Below, piece by piece: positions 25,363 to 37,200 of a stretch of DNA of 64,000 nt. How positions within the stretch are numbered: position 1 is the stretch's first letter; each line of letters opens with the position of its first letter. The notes beneath the pieces were generated by a model that saw nothing but the letters and a program-made list of their open reading frames with translations, ran no database searches and was not told where the DNA came from. The DNA comes from Macrostomum hystrix (taxonomy: Eukaryota > Platyhelminthes > Macrostomidae), in the NCBI GenBank assembly GCA_950097015.1, contig CATNEN010000032.1:2518501-2582500 (forward strand), read 5' to 3'. A program made the translations under genes and the position numbers.

Positions 25363-25937
25363 GCATTGCACAATTTACGAAGCTAACTTACGACGCGATG
25401 CGATAGTCAATCACCTTACACCTTACACCACAAGTTCCTATTAATGTTCCCCAGTGAAATCACACTTTTCTATGAAACGTTATTGTTTTGAAAATAAATG
25501 TTTCAAAAAGTACAAGTAAACGAAATATGTCTATATCACTGGAGGATAATATACAAGTATAATCAAATGGAAACAAGCATACACAGAAAAACAACAGCAG
25601 CAGCAGCACGTGCTCTTAAAAATCTACCAGAGATTTACCAGATCTAGCAGACGTATCAGATGTAGCTATCAAACAGAAGTTAAATGGAATGGAATTTATT
25701 TAGCTCTAATCTATACCAACTGTTACTAATAGTGATGACGGGCTGACACCAATGCGACAAACTGCAGGGACAGATTGATATTGATAGCACAATTGTAACC
25801 AGACAACAAACAGGACGGAAACCGTTGATCAACCGTTGATCGGCGAATTTGAGTCTGGAACCCAGTGTTAAATCCCAAATTCGGGGCAAAACCCGTGCCG
25901 TTAGGAGCGGTTGGGAGAATTTAGAAACAATCTAGGA
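25363..25937. other. Unique sequence, no gene recognised
   Basis: AT-rich spacer with a short CAG run near 25592-25605. No supported gene. Confidence 0.5.
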
Positions 25938-26340
25938 CATGGGAAGGAAGGGAGGAAGGAAGGAAGGAAGGAAGGAAGGAAGGAAGGAAGGAAGGAAGGA
26001 AGGAAGGAAGGAAGGAAAGAAGGAAGGAAGGAAGGAAGGAAAGGAAGGAAGGAAGGAAGGAAGGAAGGAAGGAAGGAAGGAAGGAAGGAAGGAAGGGAGG
26101 AAGGAAGGAAGGAAGGAAGGAAGGGAGGAAGGAAGGAAGGAAGGAAGGGAGGAAGGGAGGAAGGGAGGAAGGAAGGAAGGAAGGAAGGAAGGAAGGAAGG
26201 AAGGAAGGAAGGAAGGAAGGAAGGAAGGAAGGAAGGAAGGAAGGAAGGAAGGAAGGAAGGAAAGGAAGGAAGGAAGGAAGGAAGGAAGGAAGGAAGGAAG
26301 GAAGGAAGGAAGGAAGGAAGGAAGGAAGGAATGAAGGAAG
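25938..26340. repeat. (GGAA)n tetranucleotide microsatellite, ~400 bp
   Basis: Plus-strand GGAA/GAAGG repeats with scattered single-base interruptions (GGGA, GAAA). Homopurine on the plus strand. Open frames on both strands are Gly-Arg-Lys-Glu or Pro-Ser-Phe-Leu artefacts. Confidence 0.98.
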
Positions 26341-27214
26341 GCTGCATCACCAAGCGCTCAGCATTTAGCAATTTAGCAATTTAGCAATCCCATACAAGTT
26401 CCGGGGACAATGATGATTGCGGGTGGTGCAAAAAGCAGAAGAATGGGAATTAGCCGCTGCAGAATCGTGAGAAAATAGGCTTTGAACTCGGCCGTTCTGT
26501 TGATATGGTCGGCAATTGCCTGCAATTGTCGGATAGCTGCTGATTGAGAATGACAATTAAAAATAATAAAATCACGGCACAGGTCTTCTCTGCAATTCGC
26601 TCTGTGGGTGGGGCGTCAAAGGCCGTTTTCAAAGGCCGTGTGGCGGACTAACTAAAAAGGAAGAAATCATTTAGCAAAAGGAAAAACACAGGGAGAAAAC
26701 GCGGAAAGGCAAAGATTTGGATTGAGATTCGGATTTCAAACCAAGCCCGTCGATTGGAGAAACAACCAGTCTTCTTCCTCTTCTTCTCTTTTAGGGCCTT
26801 TGCAGAATCACGTGAATCGAAGTCCAACAACAGCAAGCAGGGACGGCCAGGCAGAGCCAGACAGCCAGGAAGGGTTGGCCAAAGGTTTCTGGGTCTGTAA
26901 ACAAACAGCTTATTGAATAGCTGCATGGGCCGGATCTGTTTCTAAGAAAATTTTCCGGCTGACTCATTCTTAGAAGCTGCGGCAATCGAATGAGAACTCG
27001 GCTCTGAAGACTGTGACTGTCAGGGCCTAAACCGAATGCCGTCTGCAGTTCGAGCTTTTGTCAGCAGACCGCCATCAACTGCATGCTTAGAGCTGAAATC
27101 GCTGGGCTTTGACCGAATGCAATGAAATATGCCACACGCAGCGCCCAAACTGACGAAAAATGTCAGTTAAAAGCTGGATGCAGAATTCCCACTCAAGCGA
27201 CAACAACAGCTGTG
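26341..27214. other. Unique sequence, no gene recognised
   Basis: Several overlapping short open frames, none with recognisable domains or splice context. Confidence 0.45.
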
Positions 27215-28412
27215 AGATAAACGGGAAAATATTGCTATAAGAAAGTGAGATAAACTGGGAGAGACAGATATTAAGGTGGGAGATAAAAGGTGAGAGAGAG
27301 ACAAAGGTGGGATAAACTGAGAGAGACAGAGATGAAAGGTGGGATAAACAGGGAGAGACAGAGATGAAAGGTGGGATAAACAGGGAGAGAGATGAAAGGT
27401 GGGATAAACAGGGAGAGACAGAGATGAAAGGTGGGATAAACAGGAAGAGAGATGAAAGGTGGGATAAACAGGGAGAGACAGAGATGAAAGGTGGGATAAA
27501 CAGGGAGAGACAGAGATGAAAGGTGGGATAAACAGGGAGAGACAGAGATGAAGGGTGGGATAAACAGGAAGAGAGATGAAAGGTGGGATAAACAGGAAGA
27601 GAGATGAAAGGTGGGATAAACAGGGAGAGACAGAGATGAAAGGTGGGATAAACAGGAAGAGAGATGAAAGGTGGGATAAACAGGAAGAGACAGAGATGAA
27701 GGGTGGGATAAACAGGGAGAGACAGAGATGAAAGGTGGGATAAACAGGAAGAGAGATGAAAGGTGGGATAAACAGGGAGAGACAGAGATGAAAGGTGGGA
27801 TAAACAGGGAGAGACAGAGATGAAAGGTGGGATAAACAGGGAGAGACAGAGATGAAGGGTGGGATAAACAGGAAGAGAGATGAAAGGTGGGATAAACAGG
27901 GAGAGTCAGAGATGAAAGGTGGGATAAACAGGAAGAGACAGAGATGAAAGGTGGGATAAACAGGGAGAGACAGAGATGAAAGGTGGGATAAACAGGGAGA
28001 GACAGAGATGAAAGGTGGGATAAACAGGGAGAGTCAGAGATGAAAGGTGGGATAAACAGGAAGAGACAGAGATGAAAGGTGGGATAAACAGGGAGAGTCA
28101 GAGATGAAAGGTGGGATAAACAGGAAGAGACAGAGATGAAAGGTGGGATAAACAGGGAGAGTCAGAGATGAAAGGTGGGATAAACAGGGAGAGACAGAGA
28201 TGAAAGGTGCGATAAACAGGGAGAGACAGAGATGAAAGGTGGGATAAACAGGAAGAGACAGAGATGAAAGGTGGGATAAACAGGGAGAGACAGAGATGAA
28301 AGGTGGGATAAACAGGGAGAGACAGAGATGAAAGGTGGGATAAACAGGGAGAGACAGAGATGAAAGGTGAGATAAACAGGGAGAGACAGAGATGAAAGGT
28401 GGGATAATCGGG
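27215..28412. repeat. Minisatellite, 32 bp unit with shorter variant, ~38 copies
   Basis: Unit contains GATGAAAGGTGGGATAAACA followed by GGGAGAGACAGA; a shorter variant lacks part of the GACAGA segment. The plus strand is strongly purine-biased. The minus-strand frames (Leu-Ser-Leu-Pro-Val-Tyr-Pro) are repeat artefacts. Confidence 0.97.
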
Positions 28413-28924
28413 GAGACACAGTTATGCCGTATGCGTAACGGGCCAAGTGTACATGGGTAATACTGTAGCGAGCAATTCAGGCCAACATCCATCTCGTTTT
28501 GCCATGTGCCAGGCGCCACCCATTGCGCAGCTCGGTGACTATCTACTACGCCTCCTACAGATCAAGGTGCAATTGCTTTAAGTACAGTCTAATAAACGTA
28601 AGCGCAAAGCTGAATAATGCACCGATGCAATTGCGAAGACAGGGTCTGCGGATCACGTGAATTTCGACATTAAAAGCTGGTTTCAAAACTATCGCCCTTA
28701 TTGAAACTCCAAAGTTCTTGGACTTCGGAATCAGACTTCAAGTTGAACTCTCATTTCATAAGTTTGTGCCTTGACAATTTCATTAGAAAATATAACAAAC
28801 ATGACTAGTTTGCCAAGTTTAATTTACTTCAGCAATGACAGCTATGCTTTGCGACCTTTTTCTGGCCTAAAAGTACATGCAATTCGCTGCGATTAAAACC
28901 CTGCCCTGTTCATCCTTTCACTGT
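28413..28924. other. Unique sequence, no gene recognised
   Basis: About 0.5 kb spacer; nothing supported. Confidence 0.5.
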
Positions 28925-30250
28925 CTCTATGACTTGTCCACTGACTCTATGAGTTGTCTCCCGGATCTATGACTTGTCCACTGACTCTATGACTTTTCCA
29001 CTGACTCTATGACTTGTTCACTGTCTCTATGACTTGTCCACTGACTCTATGAGTTGTCCACTGGATCTATGACTTGTCCACTGGATCTATGACTTGTCCA
29101 CTGGCTCTATGAGTTGTCCACTGGATCTATGACTTGTCCACTGGATCTATGACTTGTCCACTGGCTCTATGACTTGTCCACTGACTCTATGACTCAATGA
29201 CTTCCTTCACTGACTGTGTGACTTTCTTCACTGACAGTGTGAATTCCTTCACTGACTGCCTGAATCCTTTACTGACTCTTAGACTTGTCCACTGACTCTA
29301 TGAGTTGTCCACTGGATCTATGACTTGTCTACTGGATCTATGACATGTCCACTGGCTCTATGACTTGTCCACTGACTCTATGACTTGTCCACTGTCTCTA
29401 TGACTTGTCCACTGACTCTATGACTTGTCTACTGTCTCTATGACTTGTCCACTGACTCTATGACTTGTCCACTGAATCTATGACTTGTCCACTGGATCAA
29501 TGACTTGTCCACTGAATCTATGACTTGTCCACTGGATCTATGACTTGTCCACTGAATCTATGACTTGTCCACTGGCTCTATGACTTGTCCACTGTCTCTA
29601 AGACTCAATGACTTCCTTCACTGACTGCGTGAATCCTTTACTGACTCTTAGACTTGTCCACTGACTCTTAGAATTGTCCACTGACTCTATGAGCTGTCCA
29701 CTGGATCTATGACTTGTCCACTGGATCCATGACTTGTCTACTGGATCTATGATATGTCCACTGGCTCTATGACTTGTCCACTGACTCTATGACTTGTCCA
29801 CTGTCTCTATGACTTGTCCACTGACTCTATGACTTGTCTACTGTCTCTATGACTTGTCCACTGACTCTATGACTTGTCCACTGAATCTATGACTTGTCCA
29901 CTGGATCTATGACTTGTCCACTGAATCTATGACTTGTCCACTGACTCTATGACTTGTCCACTGTCTCTAAGACTCAATGACTTCCTTCACTGACTGCGTG
30001 AATCCTTTACTGACTCTTAGACTTGTCCACTGACTCTTAGAATTGTCCACTGACTCTATGAGCTGTCCACTGGATCTATGACTTGTCCACTGGATCCATG
30101 ACTTGTCTACTGGATCTATGATATGTCCACTGGCTCTATGACTTGTCCACTGACTCTATGACTTGTCCACTGTCTCTATGACTTGTCCACTGACTCTATG
30201 ACTTGTCCACTGACTCTATGAGTTGTCCACTGACTCTATGACTTGTCCAT
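28925..30250. repeat. Minisatellite, 20 bp unit with ~0.37 kb higher-order block
   Basis: About 66 copies of CTATGACTTGTCCACTGACT (variants GGAT, GTCT, GGCT, GAAT). A distinct spacer containing CAATGACTTCCTTCACTGAC interrupts at about 29192, 29605 and 29973; the last two interruptions are about 370 bp apart and the monomer order between them is largely preserved, so a block was duplicated. Confidence 0.96.
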
Positions 30251-30624
30251 ATACTCTATACAATTTTTTTCTGACTCTGTGATTTCCCATTAATTGACTC
30301 GATGACTTGTCTGGCTCTGATTGATTATTGATTATATTATAATATTAAAAACAAAGGAAAAACAAATCAAACATAAGGGGAGACGATTTGCATTGAGCTG
30401 CTGGGCAGTCAAAACGACCGCGCGCAAGAATGCATACCCAGTGATCGATCAGCCAAATTTTTTTGGCCAATATATTCTTCATTTAATATCTGCCTTTTAA
30501 CTAGAATTAAGAAGGAATTGTGTTATCGCATCAGTTTTGACAGGCTCAAAGTTCAGACGTCATTAATTTTAGAGAAATTAGTTAAGGTGTCCTTCATGTT
30601 ACATAATTTTTTTATGATTTGGTC
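30251..30624. other. Unique sequence, no gene recognised
   Basis: AT-rich spacer between two arrays; nothing supported. Confidence 0.5.
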
Positions 30625-31175
30625 TTCATGTTTCTAAGAATATTTCTAAGAAATCCTTTGTGTTTAAAAAAAGAACTTTTGGCTTACGGTTTCTTAGAAA
30701 AAACTATAGTTATGCTATCTAAGAAATCATTTAGCAAGATTTCTAAGAAATCCTTCAGGCATGACTTTTATGAAATCCTTCAGGTATGGATTCTAAGAAA
30801 GCCTTCAGGTATGTCTTCTAAGAAAACCTCCAGAAATGGCTTCTAAGAAAACCTTCAGGACTGGCTTCTAAGAAATCCTTCAGGCATGACTTTTATGAAA
30901 TCCTTCAGGTATGGATTCTAAGAAAGCCTTTAGGTATGGCTTCTAAGAAAACCTTCAGGACTGGCTTCTAAGAAATCCTTCAGGCATAGCTTCTAAGAAA
31001 ACCTCCAGAAACGGCTTCTAAGAAATCCTTTAGGTATGGCTTCTATGAAATCCTTCAGGTATGGCTTCTATGAAATCCTTCAGGTATAGCGTCAAAGAAA
31101 GCCTTCAGGTATGGCTTCTTATAAATTCTCCGGGTTTGGTTTCCAAGAAATGTTTACAATTTCTACGAAATCCTT
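30625..31175. repeat. Degenerate minisatellite, ~25 bp unit
   Basis: About 22 imperfect copies of TTCTAAGAAATCCTTCAGG followed by a variable hexamer such as TATGGC. It ends about 95 bp beyond the FOXRED1-like stop codon, so it may lie within or just past that gene's 3' UTR. Confidence 0.92.
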
Positions 31176-31268
31176 TAGGAATTCTTCAGTTTCAAGAGAC
31201 TTCTCAGGCCGTGGGCCATGAGAGTTGACATTCCTTCAGCAAGTGTCCAAAAGCTATCCTAATCGCAG

Positions 31269-34200
31269 TCAGATAATGCCAGTCTCCCGGATTGGCTGCA
31301 TGGTCTCGAGCCGTTCAAAGCCCATCCGGCTGAGGTCGATGGTCTTGTACCGCCTGAACAGAACCAGCTCGGAGACGGCCCTGCCGATGGCCACGGCGTG
31401 TTGAATGCCGTGACCGGAGGAGCCGTTGCAGAAGATCATATTGTCGTGATACGGATGCCGGCCGATCACCAGGTTCTGGTCGAAGGTGTTGTAATCGTAG
31501 AATCCGGCCCAGGCGTTGCGCACCTTCACGGCCTCCATGCAGGGCACGCGGTGGGCCAGGCGGGGCCACACCTCCTTGTCGAACCAGTCGTAGTCGGGCT
31601 CCAGGTCAACCCCATTACACTCGGGCTCTTCCTGTTGGAGGTGAGATTCAATGAAAGTGTGAGATTCAATGAGGAGGTGAGATTAGGTAAGAACGAGAGA
31701 TTAGTTGCGGAAGTGAGATTAGACACGGAGGTGAGATTAGATGCGTAAGTGAGATTAGATGCGGGGGTGAGATTATATACGGAGGTGAGATTAAATGCGG
31801 AGGTGAGATTAGATGAGAAGGTGAGATTAGATGAGGATGGAGGGGGTTGGGAAGGTGAGATTAGATGAGGACGTGGGTGGGTGAGAAGGTGAGATTATTT
31901 GAGGATGGAGGTGCGTGGGAAGGTGAGATTAGATGAGGATGGAGGGAAGGTGAGATTAGATGAGGATTGAGGCGGGTGGGAAGGTGAGATTAGATGAGGA
32001 CGGAGGTGGGTGGGAAGGTGAGATTAGATGAGGACGGAGGTGGGCGGGAAGGTGAGATTATATGAGGATGGAGATGGGTGGGAAGGTGAGATTAGATGAG
32101 GACGGAGGTGGGTGGGAAGGTGAGATTAGATGAGGATGGAGGTGGGTGGGAAGGTGAGATAAGATGAGGACGGAGGTGGGTGGGAAGGTGAGATTAGATG
32201 AGGACGGAGGTGGGTGGGAAGGTGAGATTATATGAGGATGGAGGTGGGTGGGAAGGTGAGATTATATGAGGATGGAGGTGGGTGGGAAGGTGAGATCAAA
32301 TCAAAATGTAAGCTAAGGGTCAGAGAGGATAGACCGTAGTTTACAGAAGTACAATAAGAGAATAGTTAAAGATATGGACAAAAGGGCATAACTTTAAAGC
32401 ACATTCTTCAAGCGCCAAAAAAAATGATTTTACTTCGTGATTGCGTCCAAAAACGGTTAATCAGCAACGGGGCAAGTATCCTAGCAGCCAAAAATAAAAA
32501 ATGAGTGATTTAGAACAATCGTTATTTTTTCGTCTAGACGCAAAGCATCGACCAATTAAATTCGTTCCACTAAATACTTAATTGCCAGCCCACCTAGCCA
32601 AATTTTGAGTGAGAGAGGAAAACTGACTGCAAAAGAACACATGGACCAATTTTCAGTAGTCGTGTATTTAATTGGAAGGAAACAGATTTCCTGATAGTTT
32701 ACAGCCGAATTGCCTGCTTTGTCCCACCTTTCTAGTCTATTTTTCTATCAATCAAAGTAAAACAATAAGCATAACACTCTACTGACAACTTCTAAGTAGT
32801 AGGATGTTCAGCAAATCGCACTTTAAATTTCCCGGGAGACTTCGAAAACAGGGAGAAAATATTAGCGAGACTGTTAGGACAGCTTGAATTGAAGGCAAAT
32901 GAAATTCTAGAAACACCTCTCTAGAACCTGCAGATCTTCGCTCACCATTCGGTGGCAGAGCGATTAACGTGTTTGTCTCTCGCGCCATGGTCCCTAAGTT
33001 CCAGACGCAGCCGCGGAGAGAAGGCTTGGGGGCTTGTCGTGCAATTTACGCCATTGAGGGCCAACCTCCAAGGCACAGAGAAGTGTACTCTGCCTGACGA
33101 TGAGAAATTCAGGGCAGATGTACACAGCTGTGTGAGCGTGTGCCTGTGTAAACTATCTGTATGCGTGTATGTGCCCAGCAGTGACCAAATTATATCCCAT
33201 AGCCCAGAAGCCCTCCTAAAATTATTATTAAAAAAAAGTACTAAAAAATTGGAAGACTGGTTGAGATTCCTAGAAAAGCTAAATCCTAGCATGTTCTCTC
33301 ACCTATCAAAATTTTTCTAGACACTACTAAAACAGTCTGATAAGTAGCTATGTAGCGAAAGTTTGCCTGAATTTGGTGTCGGCTGTTCATAAGCAACCGC
33401 AGTGATTTTTTGTACCAATGATGCTGCTTCAGTCTGCTGTTGCTGCGGCAGCGGCAGCGGTGGAGGCGGATTCACGTAGGCAACGAAATCGCCTTGAAAT
33501 CCGTCCCGACGCAGGTGCAGGCCGGTGCCGATCTCGTGAATAAACGGCGCGTCAATGCCGGGCGCGGCCGCCGCCGCCTTGGACTTCTTGGCCGCGTGGG
33601 GCGGCAGGCTGACGACAAAGACTGATTGGCGCCTACAATTTGTGAGCAAAGTCTGCGTGGGATGCTGCGAGGCCGGGATGCTGTAGGATCAGTTTAGGAT
33701 CAGGATCTAGATCCCAGATTCTGGGAATACTGTATAGGGATTGTGGATCAGGATTTAGATTCCAGATTCTGGGAATACTGTACAGGGATTTTGGATCAGG
33801 ATCTAGATCCCAGATTCTGGGAATACTGTATAGGGATTGTGGATCAGGATTTAGATTCCAGATTCTGGGAATACTGTACAGGGATTTTGGACCAGGATCT
33901 AGATCCCAGATTCTGGGAATACTGTACAGGGATTTTGGATCAGGATCTAGATCCCAGATTCTGGGAATACTGTATAGGGATTTTGGACCAGGATCTAGAT
34001 CCCAGATTCTGGGAATACTGTACAGGGATTTTGGATCAGGATCTAGATCCCAGATTCTGGGAATACTGTATAGGGATTGTGGATCAGGATTTAGATTTCA
34101 GATTCTGGAAATGCTGTATAGGAATTTAGGATCAGGGTCTAGATCCCAGATTCTGGGAATACTGTATAGGGATTGTGGATCAGGATTTAGATTTCAGATT

Positions 34201-37200
34201 CTGGGAATACTGTACAGGGATTTTGGATCAGGATCTAGATCCCAGATTCTGGAAATGCTGTATAGGAATTTAGGATCAGGGTCTAGATCCCAGATTCTGG
34301 AAATGCTGTATAGGAATTTAGGATCAGGATCTAGATCCCAGATTCTGGGAATACTGTATAGGGATTGTGGATCAGGATCTAGATCCCAGATTCTGGGAAT
34401 ACTATATAGGGATTTTGGATCAGGATCTAGATCCCAGATTCTGGGAATACTATATAGGGATTTTGGATCAGGATCTAGATCCCAGATCCTGGGAATGCTG
34501 TATAGGAATTTAGGATCAGGGTCTAGATCCCAGATTCTGGAAATGCTGTATAGGAATTTAGGATCAGGATCTAGATCCCAGATTCTGGGAATACTGTATA
34601 GGGATTGTGGATCAGGATCTAGATCCCAGATTCTGGGAATACTATATAGGGATTTTGGATCAGGGTCTAGATCCCAGATCCTGGGAATGCTGTATAGGAA
34701 TTTAGGATCAGGGTCTAGATCCCAGATTCTGGAAATGCTGTATAGGAATTTAGGATCAGGGTCTAGATCCCAGATCCTGGAAATGCTGTATAGGAATTTA
34801 GGATCAGGATCTAGATCCCAGATTCTGGAAATGCTGTATAGGAATTTAGGATCAGGGTCTAGATCCCAGATCCTGGAAATGCTGTATAGGAATTTAGGAT
34901 CAGGATCTAGATCCCAGATTCTGGAAATGCTGTATAGGAATTTAGTATCAGGGTCTAGATCCCAGATTCTGGAAATGCTGTATAGGAATTTAGGATCAGG
35001 GTCTAGATCCCAGATTCTGGAAATGCTGTATAGGAATTTAGGATCAGGGTCTAGATCCCAGATTCTGGAAATGCTGTATAGGAATTTAGGATCAGGGTCT
35101 AGATCCCAGATTCTGGAAATGCTGTATAGGAATTTAGGATCAGGGTCTAGATCCCAGATTCTGGAAATGCTGTATAGGAATTTAGGATCAGGGTCTAGAT
35201 CCCATTTTGGGATAGAGAAATGGGATTTAGAATTGTTTCGAAATAGAGCGTGATTCCAGACATGTGTATAGAAACTGGGATTAGAAAGCTAAATAGGGGG
35301 AGCATAAGCTAGTTAAGAATGTCCAACAAATGACTAATTGTATGACTAATGATTTCACCAAAATCTTAAGTACACTCTCAATCCACTAGAAGCTGACCCG
35401 ACTGTTTCCATGACAAATCTAAACAAAAAACCCCAACAAATGCCAGACCAAATCACAACCCGCCTCCTCTAGATTTGACCTTGAAAAATTCTCCATCACG
35501 CCAGCTTGACGTGGGGGAAAATTGAGGAAAATTCAACCGGCCGAAATAGCACCACAAGCAGACTGGAATAGAAAATCGGGGGGGAGACAGGGAAAAATCT
35601 ACGAACAGAACAGAACGGGTGAGGTTGGGATGGCAAACAGACCAATTCGACCTCCAGAGACTAGCATGGCTTACAGCATGGCTTACTAATGCCTATAGTT
35701 GCTTCTGTCAGCATTTTTGGCGACCCGAAAACCTGCCTACAAGGCTTTGGAATTCTGTTAAGAGAAAAACCGAATCCTTAATGAATCCAATCTGCATAAC
35801 TGGCTAAAGTAAAAGTGCATTGCAACATTTCATTAGCTTATCAATCTGGAAAATGGAGTCTCAAAACCAGCTGGGTCTTATCTGAAATTTCTTAGAATAA
35901 ATTTCTGATAAGGAAGAATCAGAAGAACCGTAGGCAGGTGACATTCACCTAGGCCACACCTATTGGTAGCTGGTTAGCTGGCACTGAAGGATAAGAGATT
36001 AGAGAAGACTTTTATTTAATTCTGGACCAGCAGGGCGTGGTCAAGCCAGAGAGGATGCACAAAAGTACATTCCCATAGCTTAAATACAAACTGCGAGAAT
36101 AACGGCAGACGCTGTTGCATAAATCAGAGAGCTAGCAGAAAATGCAATCGGATATCAGCTAATATCTCAATAATACACAGATTGCTTTTGATATTGATTT
36201 TCAAGGAAGATTTTAATGATTACATCACCAAAAATAGTTCAATCAATGCAGGATACCTGATTCTGAATAGCACTGCAATGCGGCTTATTACCCCTAGATT
36301 GTCCCTTGTTACTAGATTATCCTCTCAGCCAATAGCTAGATTATCTCAAAATCAAATCACCCGATTATCCCCACAGCTAATCACTGGATTATCACCTCAG
36401 CTAATCACCGGACTATCTCCTCAGCTAATCACTGGATTATCACCTCAGCTAATCACTGGATTATCTCCTCAGCTAATCACTGGATTATCCCCTTAGCTAA
36501 TCACTGGATTATCCTATCAGTTAATCACTGGATTATCCTATCAGCTAATCACTGGATTATCCCCTTACCTAATCACCAGATTATCCCGTCAGCTAATCAC
36601 TGGATTATATCCTTATTAAATCATTACATTATCCCATCAGCAAATCCATAGATTATCCCCTCAGCCAATCACTGTGTATGTCAGTAAGAGATCACGCAAA
36701 AATATTGTTAAATAAGATCAGGCAGGAATAGCTAGCGGGGGACTGATCCAGCCAGAATTTGTGGGAATACCTTATCGCTCAGCGGCGACATTCCGGCTAT
36801 GTACCTGCCGCCCGGCCCCTCAGATCTGAGGTAGGCACCGGAAGGGCAGCAGAGCAGAGGGGTGGGGTACAGGTCCGCCGGGCAGTGCAGGTGATACACG
36901 TAGCGCAGACTGGGACAGCAAGAATGATTGACAGGGTCACGTTTAGCTCTTTGCCACACCTTCGTAACCAATAGTCTATCCCACACCTGGGAATCCCATA
37001 GTCTATCCCACACCTTGGAATCCCATAGTCTATCCCACACCTGGGAATAGCATAGTCTATCCCACACCTGGGAATAGCATAGTCTATCCCACACCTGGGA
37101 ATCCCATCGTCTATCCCACACCTGGGAATTCCATTGTCTATGCCACACCTGGGAATTCCATTGTCTATGCCACACCTGGGAATTCCATTGTCTATCCCAC

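Noticed and set aside
25911-26384. 157 aa Gly-Arg-Lys-Glu frame
   Set aside because: Translation of the GGAA microsatellite; open on both strands.
33740-34130. Possible tandem tRNA or structured RNA genes in short repeats of intronic arrays
   Set aside because: No cloverleaf or polymerase III boxes in the units; only the SINE copies carry such boxes.
34111-35253. A 380-codon plus-strand open frame of 16-residue repeats (Gly-Ser-Gly-Ser-Arg-Ser type)
   Set aside because: It coincides exactly with the 48 bp minisatellite, lies antisense in a FOXRED1-like intron, and stays open only because 48 is divisible by three.
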